This document shows positions 1 to 7,142 of a stretch of 57,198 nucleotides of DNA, piece by piece. Under the pieces are notes generated by a model that saw only the letters and a program-made list of their open reading frames with translations, was not told the DNA's origin and did no database searches. The stretch comes from Acidobacteriota bacterium (GTDB taxonomy: Bacteria > Acidobacteriota > Terriglobia > Bryobacterales > Bryobacteraceae), in the NCBI GenBank assembly GCA_026393985.1, contig JAPKZB010000076.1, positions 1 through 57,198 on the forward strand. The letters are read 5' to 3'. Each line of letters starts with the position of its first letter. Within the stretch, counting starts at the first letter, position 1. Both the position numbers and the translations under genes were made by a program.

Positions 1-121
1 CACCACCTCGGGGAGGGTGCGAAAGTGGTCAAATTGTCCCGACGACTCGTTCAAATCGTTCCCGAGGAAGTTTGGCCGCAATCCATTGATTCCGCTATAT
101 TTACGGCCCGCTCGAGAAATG

Positions 122-150
122 TTTACCGGACACTAGTGAGGTAGTATAAC
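122..150 (+). promoter_or_regulatory. Predicted sigma70-like promoter for the pyruvyl transferase gene
   Basis: TTTACC at 122-127 and TATAAC at 145-150 are separated by 17 nt, a good match to a housekeeping -35/-10 pair. Transcription would start near 157, giving a leader of about 40 nt before the GGAGG ribosome site at 187-191. Seen in the sequence; activity is inferred. Confidence 0.45.
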
Positions 151-153
151 GAA

Positions 154-175
154 CTGCGGGGGGAATAGCCCGCAG
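154..175 (+). other. Hairpin in the 5' leader
   Basis: CTGCGGG (154-160) and CCCGCAG (169-175) form a perfect 7-bp stem with an 8-nt loop, just ahead of the ribosome binding site at 187-191. It could be the end of an upstream transcript or a leader structure. No T-run follows, so a classical terminator is unlikely. Confidence 0.3.
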
Positions 176-197
176 GGTTTAGTTCCGGAGGTAGGGG

Positions 198-1517
198 ATG
201 CAGAGAAGAACGATGCTGATGGCGCTGGCAGGTAGGCGGACCGCTCCGCAGATCCTGCTGCGCAGTTCGTGGCAGAGCGTCAACATCGGAGATATCGGGC
301 ATACGCCGGGGGCGTTGAGCCTGCTCGAAAAGTATCTGCCGGAGGCCGAGGTTACGCTGTGGCCGGGCAGGCTCGAACATGGATCGCGCGGCCTGCTCGA
401 ACGGGGATTCCCGAAGTTGAAGATCGTCGAGGGAGCCGTGGGGGAGGACGGGAAGCCCACCACGCCGGAGTTAGCCCGGGCCTGGGCCGAGACGGATCTG
501 TATGTGAGCGGTTCGGGATCCGGCTTCCCGGCGAGCGCGAATGCGCTGGCGTTTCTACAGGCGACGGGTAAGCCGGTGGGGGTGTTTGGGGTAAGCCTCG
601 ATCCGGTCTCCGGCCTGACGCCGGGCCGCGATGCCGGGGGCGGGACGCTCCAGAGTCTGCGGGCGCGGGCGATGGCTCTGCCGGCGGGGCATCTGGAGGC
701 CGATCTACGCACGGTGATTGATCGCGTCGCGTTCTTCTACTGCCGGGATACGATTACGCGGGACTATCTCCGGCAGCAGCGGGTGAAGTCGCCGGTGGTG
801 GAGTTCGGGCCGGACGCGCAGCTGGGCATGAAGCTGCGGGATGACGAGAAGGGATGGGCTTGGCTGCGGAGCCGGGGCCTGCAGGAGGGGCGGTTCATCA
901 GCGTGATTCCCCGCCTGCGCTACACGCCCTACTACAAGATTCGCAATGTACCGCGGGTGCCGGCTGACGACGTGCGGGATGCCATCAACAACCGCACGAC
1001 AGAGGCGGACCACGCCAAGCTCCGCGAAATGATGGTGCGCTATGTCCGCGCAACCGGTCACAAGGTGATGGTGTGCGCGGAGATGACCTACGAGGTCGAG
1101 TTGGGCAAGCAGGTTTTGGTGGATCCGCTACCGGAGGACGTCAAAAAGAACGTCGTTTGGCGCGAGAGCTACTGGCTGCCGGATGAAGCGGCGTCCATTT
1201 ACGCCAAGGCCGCTGCAGTGGTGAGCGTGGAGTGCCACTCGCCGTTGATCGCCTACAAAGTGGGCACCCCGGCGTTCTACGTGCGGCAGCCGACCGACAC
1301 CTGCAAGGGACAGATGTACCGGGACATGGGGGCCGATGATTGGTTTTTTGAGGTGGACGAGACGAGCGGGGCCGAACTGTGGCAGAGGCTCGAGCGCGTT
1401 GTACGGCGCCCGGCCGAGGCGCGGGCGCAGGTGAAGCGGATCATGGCCGGAGTCGAGACGCGGCAGAAAGCGATGGTCGAGCAGGTGCGGCGAGCGGCTA
1501 GCGGACTACGCCGTTAA
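198..1517 (+). CDS. Polysaccharide pyruvyl transferase family protein
   Basis: This 439-residue protein resembles the polysaccharide pyruvyl transferase family (PF04230), which adds pyruvyl ketals to sugars of exopolysaccharide or cell-wall polymers, usually in the cytoplasm. The N-terminal stretch SWQSVNIGDIGHTPG (about residues 24-38) is the family's typical 'N-GD' start. The C-terminal segment ECHSPLIAYKVGTPA (about 350-364) matches the conserved region that precedes the end of the fold. No signal peptide is convincing, although MALAGRRTAPQ looks faintly like a degenerate one. The start is supported by GGAGG at 187-191, 6 nt before the ATG. The 3' end overlaps the convergent dehydrogenase gene by 20 bp. 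No glycosyltransferases are adjacent, so the sugar acceptor cannot be guessed. Confidence 0.8.
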   Translation: MQRRTMLMALAGRRTAPQILLRSSWQSVNIGDIGHTPGALSLLEKYLPEAEVTLWPGRLEHGSRGLLERGFPKLKIVEGAVGEDGKPTTPELARAWAETDLYVSGSGSGFPASANALAFLQATGKPVGVFGVSLDPVSGLTPGRDAGGGTLQSLRARAMALPAGHLEADLRTVIDRVAFFYCRDTITRDYLRQQRVKSPVVEFGPDAQLGMKLRDDEKGWAWLRSRGLQEGRFISVIPRLRYTPYYKIRNVPRVPADDVRDAINNRTTEADHAKLREMMVRYVRATGHKVMVCAEMTYEVELGKQVLVDPLPEDVKKNVVWRESYWLPDEAASIYAKAAAVVSVECHSPLIAYKVGTPAFYVRQPTDTCKGQMYRDMGADDWFFEVDETSGAELWQRLERVVRRPAEARAQVKRIMAGVETRQKAMVEQVRRAASGLRR

Positions 1518-2508
1518 CCACGTTCCGCAGCGGGAGGCCAAGCAGGGCGCGGCGGCAGGTTTCGGCTCCTTTACGGTGCATTTCGAGTAGCCCCTCTTCG
1601 CTGTAAAAGGCGGTGTGGGCGTTGAGGATGACGCGCTCGTAGGCCGGATGGCTCGGGTCGCGCCAGGCGACCAGGAGCGGGTCGTCATCGGGGGGCGGCT
1701 CCTGCGCGAGGACATCGAGCGCGGCGCCGGCCAAGTGGCCCGAAGCGATGGCGGCGGCAACGGCGCCGGTATCAACGAGGCCGCCGCGTGCCGTGTTGAC
1801 CAGATAGGCGCCAGCGGGCAGGCGCGCCAGCGTCTTGTCCTGGATCAGGCGCTCGGTCTCATGGGTTAGCGGACAGTGGAGGGTCAGAACCGCGGAGGTG
1901 TCGAGCAACTCTTCGAGCGTTTCGACGCGATGGAGGCTTAGCGCCTTGTCGTAGCCGTCGGGTTTGTACGGATCGAAGAAGGCGACCTGCATGCCAAGCG
2001 CGCGGGCCCGCAGGGCCACGGCGGTACCGATGCGTCCCAGGCCCACAATCGACAACTGGCGGCCGCGCAGCCGGTGCAGCGGCGCGGCGGCAGTAAAGGC
2101 CCACGGCGGTGTCGCGTCGCGTAGCCGGGTGTTCAGCCGGTTGATGCCGCGGGTCATCGCGAGCATCAGGCCGATGGCGGTGTCGGCCACCTCGTCGGTG
2201 CCGTAGTCGGGCACGTTGGCCACCGGGATGCCGTACTCGCGGGCGCAGGCGTGGTCCACGTTGTCGTAGCCCACGCCGCACCGGACGAGGACGCGGCACT
2301 TTTTGAGCTTGCTGATGGTTTTCTCCGTAATCCGCATCGTGTGGTAGACGAGCACGGCATCGGCCTCGGCGAGTCCTTCGTGTTGCAGCAACTGGTCTTC
2401 GCTTTCGGCTTCACAGGCATCGACGTGCGCCAGGCCATCGAATAGGTTCAGTTGGTGGCTGGGGGTGATGGGACGGCCATCCGTGACGAAGACGCGATAG
2501 GGCAGCAT
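1498..2508 (-). CDS. D-2-hydroxyacid dehydrogenase (CtBP-like)
   Basis: A 336-residue NAD-dependent D-isomer-specific 2-hydroxyacid dehydrogenase. Visible hallmarks are the Rossmann motif GLGRIGTAVALRARALGM (about 157-174), the catalytic Arg in NTARGGLVD, the Glu in AQEPPPDDDP, and the His in NAHTAFYSEEG. The family interconverts 2-oxoacids and D-2-hydroxyacids (glycerate, lactate, phosphoglycerate or similar) in the cytosol. The early sequence (GVGYDNVDHACAREYGIPVANVPDYGTDEVADTA) is of the CtBP/C-terminal-binding-protein-like branch rather than SerA, and there is no ACT domain. It lies 51 bp downstream of the GntR regulator on the same strand, so it is probably co-transcribed with and controlled by it. 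The substrate is unknown. Confidence 0.88.
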   Translation of the reverse strand: MLPYRVFVTDGRPITPSHQLNLFDGLAHVDACEAESEDQLLQHEGLAEADAVLVYHTMRITEKTISKLKKCRVLVRCGVGYDNVDHACAREYGIPVANVPDYGTDEVADTAIGLMLAMTRGINRLNTRLRDATPPWAFTAAAPLHRLRGRQLSIVGLGRIGTAVALRARALGMQVAFFDPYKPDGYDKALSLHRVETLEELLDTSAVLTLHCPLTHETERLIQDKTLARLPAGAYLVNTARGGLVDTGAVAAAIASGHLAGAALDVLAQEPPPDDDPLLVAWRDPSHPAYERVILNAHTAFYSEEGLLEMHRKGAETCRRALLGLPLRNVVNGVVR

Positions 2509-2559
2509 AGCTTTACTTTATCGCCTGATTCCGTCCGGCGCGGCGACACGGTGCGGCCA

Positions 2560-3303
2560 TTAGCCGGGCTGACTGGTCTTACCAATGGCCGACCCCGGTG
2601 GTTGCACAAGCGCGGCGGTGTAGCGCAGGTGGGCTTCCATCTCGACGCGGGCGCGGTCGGCGTCCTGCGAGCGGATGGCTTCGACAATCGAAAAGTGGGC
2701 GCGCTTGGCGCGGTCCCAGGCGATGGGAACTCCGGTGCCCCAGCTTTCCGCCTGCACGGAGATGACGTGGCGCGAGATCACGTTGAGCAGAGTCGTGATG
2801 AGAGGGTTCTGCGTCGATTGCGCGACCTGGAGGTGAAACTCGAGATCGGTACGGGGGTAATGTCCGGCGACGAAATCCTGGCGGGCGTACTCGTTGGCGA
2901 GCTCTTCCAGGCGATCGAGGTTGGCGCTGGTCCGGCGCAGGGCGGCCAAGCCCGCGGCGGGAACTTCGAGGGCCAGGCGAACTTCGAACACTTGGCCGTA
3001 GCTCGAAGCGGGCTCGAGGGCGCAGACGAGGGGAAGAATGCGCTCGAGGAGGTCGGTGCCCACCTGGCGGACGATGCTTTTCCGCCCGTGTCCGGTATCA
3101 AGCACGCCAAGCGACCGGAGCATGAACAGCGCCTCGCGCAAGGCGATGCGGCTGACACCCATCTCCTGGATCAGTTTGCGTTCGCTCGGAATGGCCTGGC
3201 CGACGGGCCACGCCCCGGTCTGAATGCGCAGGAGCATCTCTTCAAACAGCGTCTGGCTGGTAGTGAGGCGCATCGGGTAGCTACCAACATCGCGCAAATG
3301 CAC
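2560..3303 (-). CDS. GntR/FadR-family transcriptional regulator
   Basis: A 247-residue regulator with an N-terminal winged helix-turn-helix (about residues 14-80; PSERKLIQEMGVSRIALREAL is the recognition region) and a C-terminal all-helical FCD effector domain (about 100-230). The FCD domain carries the metal-binding style Asp and His residues expected of FadR-type regulators, such as D in RTDLEFHLQVA. These proteins usually bind a small organic acid and release an operator. GTG at 3303 is the longest start. ATG at 3273 fits the family's usual beginning better and would place a GGTAGCTACC palindrome (3276-3285) immediately upstream. It probably controls the downstream hydroxyacid dehydrogenase and may touch the divergent operon at 3414 through a palindrome at 3356-3371. 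Confidence 0.87.
   Translation of the reverse strand: MHLRDVGSYPMRLTTSQTLFEEMLLRIQTGAWPVGQAIPSERKLIQEMGVSRIALREALFMLRSLGVLDTGHGRKSIVRQVGTDLLERILPLVCALEPASSYGQVFEVRLALEVPAAGLAALRRTSANLDRLEELANEYARQDFVAGHYPRTDLEFHLQVAQSTQNPLITTLLNVISRHVISVQAESWGTGVPIAWDRAKRAHFSIVEAIRSQDADRARVEMEAHLRYTAALVQPPGSAIGKTSQPG
3276..3285. promoter_or_regulatory. 10-bp perfect palindrome at the regulator's start
   Basis: GGTAGCTACC lies 2 nt upstream of the ATG at 3273. If translation starts there, the palindrome sits where an autoregulatory operator would be expected. If translation starts at 3303 it is coding and may be chance. Confidence 0.25.
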
Positions 3304-3355
3304 AAGCCAGTCCAGAGGGCGGTTTTGCCGGTTCCGCAGTGTCGATCACCGTTTT

Positions 3356-3371
3356 TGATCTGGTAAGATCA
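3356..3371. promoter_or_regulatory. Putative GntR-type operator between divergent genes
   Basis: TGATCT-GGTA-AGATCA is a perfect 6+6 inverted repeat. An overlapping ATCTG/CAGAT repeat is also present (3358-3374). It lies in the 110-bp gap between the GntR regulator (minus) and the DUF1549 gene (plus), the usual place for an operator of this family. Binding is inferred. Confidence 0.4.
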
Positions 3372-3413
3372 GATCGTCACATCGAGTGAGGATCCACTCG
3401 AAGGAGCAGCAAG

Positions 3414-5861
3414 GTGAAGATAGCCGGCCGGGCACTAAGTGTCCTTGTGTTTGCGTATAACCTGACCGCCGCGGCGCAGAGCCTGCGGCTGTATCCGGGA
3501 ACCGTTTCCTTAGCCGGACCCGGGTCCACGCAGCGCTATGTGGTGATGGCGACCGGCGCGGACGGTATCGACCGGGATGTAACGGCCGAGGCGGCGCTCC
3601 GTTCCTCCAACGCGCAGGCGGTGGCGGTCGATGCGACGGCCGGGACGCTGCGGGGCGGGCGGGAAGGCACGGCCCGGATCGAAGCCCTCTACCGCGGCCA
3701 GCGGGCCTCGGCCGATGTGCTGGTCGGCAGCAGCCGCGCCGATTTGACGGTCAGCTTCAACCCGGACATCCTCTCGATCCTCACCACGAAAGGCTGCAAC
3801 ACTGCGGCCTGCCACGGCTCGATCGCGGGCAAGAGCGGATTCAAGCTATCTCTCTTCGGTTATGACAGCGAAGCCGACCACGACATGATCGTGAACAAAC
3901 ACGGCGGCCGGCGCGTGCAACTGACGAAACCGGAAGAGAGCCTACTGCTCAGAAAGCCCTCTTTTCAAACACCGCACGGTGGCGGCAAGGTGTTGCCCGT
4001 GGGTTCGCATGACTACGAGACCATGCTCAAGTGGCTGCGCCAGGGCGCCCCGATCCGCGCCACCGGCCCCCGCCTGCTACGGCTCGAGGTCTATCCGCCG
4101 GAGCAGACGCTGGTTGGCCGGGCGGGTGGGTCGCGGATCATTGTAATGGCACGCTTAAGCGATGGCACCACCCGGGATATGACGGGCGAAGTGCGCTTTG
4201 AATCGGCAGACGAGGGTGTCGCCAAGCTGGACGGGGCCGGGTTGTTTCAACCGGGCCGCAGCGGTATGACCACCATCCGCGCGCGCGGCCTCGGCAAGGC
4301 CGTGACGGCGCAGGTGGCGGTCATCACGGCCCCGGCCGGGACGGAGTTCCCAACCGCCCGCACCGCGAACTTTATCGATGAGCTGGTCTATCGCAACCAG
4401 CGCCGGCTGAACGTGCCGCCCGCCGCGCGCAGCACCGACGAGGAGTTCCTGCGGCGCGTCTACGTCGATGTGGTGGGCCGCGTGCCCAAGCCCGCCGAAC
4501 GGCGCGCGTTTCTAGCCGCGCCGGACCGGTCGCGGTTGATTGACCAACTCCTCGCCGACCCGGAGCACCTCTCCTACCGCACCCTGAAGTTTGAAGACTG
4601 GTTCCGCAATACGCAGCTCTACAGCCAGGGCCGCGCCATGGGCACCTTCAAAAGCTGGATCCGCGACCAGGTGGAGATCGACCGGCCCTATGACGAGTTT
4701 GTGCGCGAACTGCTCACCGCTAGCGGCGACACCAATCGCAACCCCGCGGCGGGCTTCTGGTTTCCGGCCGTCGACTTCATGAACAACAAGTTCGAGGTCA
4801 AGCAGATCACGCCCACGGTGACGCGCCTGTTTCTGGGTCTGCGTCTCGAGTGCGCCGAGTGCCACAACCATCCGCTTGAAAATTTTACGCAGAACGACTT
4901 CTACGGCACCGCTGCCTTCTTCGGCCAGATGCGCATGAAGGTGGGCAACAGCGTATTCCGCCGTATCTGGTATCAGGACGACTCCGCGCAGGTGGAACAC
5001 CCGGCTACGCACCAGCCCGTGGCGCCGAAGTATCTCGGCGGCGAGGAGCCGGCTATCCCCGCAGGCGCCGACCGCCGCGTCTACTTTGCCCGCTGGCTGA
5101 CGTCGCCCCAGAACCCCTACTTCGCCCGGGCGATCGTCAACCGGATCTGGCATGAGTACATGGGCACCGGCATCGTCGAACCGTTCGATGACATGCGGTC
5201 GACTAACCGCCCGACCAATCCCGAGCTACTGGCCCGGCTGGCGGCTTACTTTGTCGACCAAGGCTTCCGCTTGCGCGAACTCGAACGCCTGATCCTGAAC
5301 TCGGAGACCTATCAGGCCTCGTCCACCCCGCCCGCAGCCAACGGCGCGCCCGAAGAGTTGGCCCGGCTCTTGTTTGCCCGCTACTTCCCCCGCAAACTGC
5401 CCGCCGAAGCCCTACTCGATTCCATTAGTCAGGTGACCGAGGCGCCGCAGAAGTACGGCGGCCATCCGCTGGGTACCACGGCCAAGGATTACGAGATTCC
5501 CGATGCTCCCTCCTACTTCCTGGCGACCTTCGGCTTCCCGCGCCGCGACGTGTTGGCTCACCGCAACGAAGAGCCGACGCTGGCGCAGGCGCTGCATCTG
5601 TTCAGCCGCACCACGCTCGAGTCGAAGTTAACCGCCAAAGAGGGTTTGATCAGCCGCCTGCTCGCCCGCGGGGCCGGCGACGACGAGGCGGTCAACGAGT
5701 TTTACGAGCGGGCTTATGCCCGTCTGCCGCGTGAGAGCGAGCGGGCTGCCGTGCGGACCTATCTCGACTCCGAGCGCGCCGCCGGACGCTCCCCCCGGCG
5801 TGTTTACGAGAACCTGCTCCTGGTGTTGCTCAACACCAAGGAATTCCAACTGAACCACTGA
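3414..5861 (+). CDS. DUF1549/DUF1553 domain protein with bacterial Ig-like domains
   Basis: An 815-residue exported protein. The GTG start is supported by AAGGAG at 3402-3407 and opens a signal peptide (about residues 1-21, ending AAAQ). Bacterial Ig-like (BIG2) segments follow at about 25-105 and 215-300. The motif CNTAACHG near residue 127 is the family's usual CX4CH form. DUF1549 spans about 320-530 and contains a CAECHNHP CXXCH motif near 479. DUF1553 spans about 550-800 (ARWLTSPQNPYFARAIVNRIW). Such proteins are abundant in planctomycetes and acidobacteria and are probably periplasmic or surface haem proteins of unknown function. It is the first gene of a three-gene unit: the DUF1501 gene starts 12 bp downstream. 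Confidence 0.85.
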   Translation: MKIAGRALSVLVFAYNLTAAAQSLRLYPGTVSLAGPGSTQRYVVMATGADGIDRDVTAEAALRSSNAQAVAVDATAGTLRGGREGTARIEALYRGQRASADVLVGSSRADLTVSFNPDILSILTTKGCNTAACHGSIAGKSGFKLSLFGYDSEADHDMIVNKHGGRRVQLTKPEESLLLRKPSFQTPHGGGKVLPVGSHDYETMLKWLRQGAPIRATGPRLLRLEVYPPEQTLVGRAGGSRIIVMARLSDGTTRDMTGEVRFESADEGVAKLDGAGLFQPGRSGMTTIRARGLGKAVTAQVAVITAPAGTEFPTARTANFIDELVYRNQRRLNVPPAARSTDEEFLRRVYVDVVGRVPKPAERRAFLAAPDRSRLIDQLLADPEHLSYRTLKFEDWFRNTQLYSQGRAMGTFKSWIRDQVEIDRPYDEFVRELLTASGDTNRNPAAGFWFPAVDFMNNKFEVKQITPTVTRLFLGLRLECAECHNHPLENFTQNDFYGTAAFFGQMRMKVGNSVFRRIWYQDDSAQVEHPATHQPVAPKYLGGEEPAIPAGADRRVYFARWLTSPQNPYFARAIVNRIWHEYMGTGIVEPFDDMRSTNRPTNPELLARLAAYFVDQGFRLRELERLILNSETYQASSTPPAANGAPEELARLLFARYFPRKLPAEALLDSISQVTEAPQKYGGHPLGTTAKDYEIPDAPSYFLATFGFPRRDVLAHRNEEPTLAQALHLFSRTTLESKLTAKEGLISRLLARGAGDDEAVNEFYERAYARLPRESERAAVRTYLDSERAAGRSPRRVYENLLLVLLNTKEFQLNH

Positions 5862-5873
5862 GGCGCCAATCGC

Positions 5874-7142
5874 ATGAACCTGAACATTACAACCGGGCAA
5901 GGCCTTTCGCGGCGAAATCTGCTGCGGGTGGGTGGGCTGGGAGCGGCCGGATTAACGCTGCCGGCCGCGTTGCGCGCGGCCGGCGGGAAAGCCACCTCCT
6001 GCATCGCCATCTTCCAGTTGGGCGGCTGCTGCCAGCTCAGCTCCTGGGATCCGAAGCCGGAAGCGCCGCCCGAGATGCGGGGTAGCTTCGGCCACATGCC
6101 TACATCGCTCCCGGGCGTCCATGTCTCGACGCTGCTGCCGCAGTGCGCCAAGCGCATGCACAAGATGGCACTCATCCGGTCCATGACCTCCGAGGTGGCG
6201 ATTCACGACGTCGCGCAGCGCTACATGTTCAGCGGCACCCGCCCCCGCACCGAACTGCAGCACCCGAGCTTTGGCGCCGTGTTGAGCCGGGAAATGGGTT
6301 CGCGCGACGGCTTGCCGCCGTTTGTCGTCGTCCCGGACCGCCAGGCGGCGGCCGAGGCGGGCTTTCTCGGATCAGGCTATGACCAGTTCGTCGCCGGAGA
6401 TCCGAAAGACAAGAACTATCGCGTGCGCGACGTGGCGCTGCCGGACGGCATGAGTTTTGATGAGGCGGTGGCCAACAAGAACCTGCTGCGGCAGTTGGAC
6501 AGCGAATTTGTCCGCGCCGAGAAATCGCCGCTCCTGGACAGCATGGACCTGTTCTACCAGAAGGCCTTTGAACTGGTCTCTTCCTCGAGCACCCGCCAGG
6601 CTTTTCAGATCGAACAGGAACCAGCCAAGCTGCGCGATGCCTACGGACGCAACACCACGGGGCAGGGAGCGCTGCTGGGCCGTCGCCTGGTCGAGGCGGG
6701 CGTGCGCCTGGTGAGCGTCTTTCAGGGTGGATACGACACCCATACCGGGCACGAAGCAGCCTACAAGCGAATTCTGCCCGAGTTCGATGCCGCCTTCAGC
6801 ACGTTGGTCGACGACCTGGAGCAGCGGGGACTGCTCGAGACCACGCTCGTACTCGGCGTCGGAGAGTTCGGAAGAACGCCGCAGATCAATCCCGCCGCTG
6901 GACGCGACCACTGGCCGGGCGCTTGGTCGATGGTGATGGCCGGGGCGGGGATCGAGAAGGGGGCGGTGATCGGCAAAACCGACGCGCGCGGAGCTTATCC
7001 CACTGAACGGCCCGTCTCGATCGAAGATATCGGCGCAACCATCTACAAGGTGTTTGGCATCGACTACCACAAAGCCTACGAGGGTCCGAACCGTCCGGTG
7101 CCGATCAGTACCGGGGTGCCGGTGAAGGAGATCCTGGCGTGA
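5874..7142 (+). CDS. DUF1501 domain protein with Tat signal
   Basis: A 422-residue protein beginning with a twin-arginine export signal, SRRNLLRVGGLGAAGLTLP (about residues 13-31). The remainder matches DUF1501, a family distantly related to alkaline phosphatase/sulfatase folds: HPSFGAVLSREMG, GGYDTHTGHEAAYKRILPEF, GVGEFGRTPQINPAAGRDHW near the C-terminus. The conserved D and H residues in YDTH and GRDHW are the likely metal or active-site residues by analogy. No biochemical function is established for the family. DUF1501 genes almost always follow a DUF1549/DUF1553 gene, as here, and the two products are presumed to work together outside the cytoplasm. It overlaps the next gene by 4 bp (GTGA), which suggests translational coupling. 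Confidence 0.87.
   Translation: MNLNITTGQGLSRRNLLRVGGLGAAGLTLPAALRAAGGKATSCIAIFQLGGCCQLSSWDPKPEAPPEMRGSFGHMPTSLPGVHVSTLLPQCAKRMHKMALIRSMTSEVAIHDVAQRYMFSGTRPRTELQHPSFGAVLSREMGSRDGLPPFVVVPDRQAAAEAGFLGSGYDQFVAGDPKDKNYRVRDVALPDGMSFDEAVANKNLLRQLDSEFVRAEKSPLLDSMDLFYQKAFELVSSSSTRQAFQIEQEPAKLRDAYGRNTTGQGALLGRRLVEAGVRLVSVFQGGYDTHTGHEAAYKRILPEFDAAFSTLVDDLEQRGLLETTLVLGVGEFGRTPQINPAAGRDHWPGAWSMVMAGAGIEKGAVIGKTDARGAYPTERPVSIEDIGATIYKVFGIDYHKAYEGPNRPVPISTGVPVKEILA

Noticed and set aside
2452-3366. Plus-strand frame of about 300 codons opposite the GntR gene
   Set aside because: Opposite a complete winged-helix/FCD regulator; no recognisable protein features.
3795-3815. CX4CH instead of CXXCH in the DUF1549 protein
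   Set aside because: At first it looked like a mutated haem site, but CNxxACHG is, as far as I know, the usual form at this place in the family.
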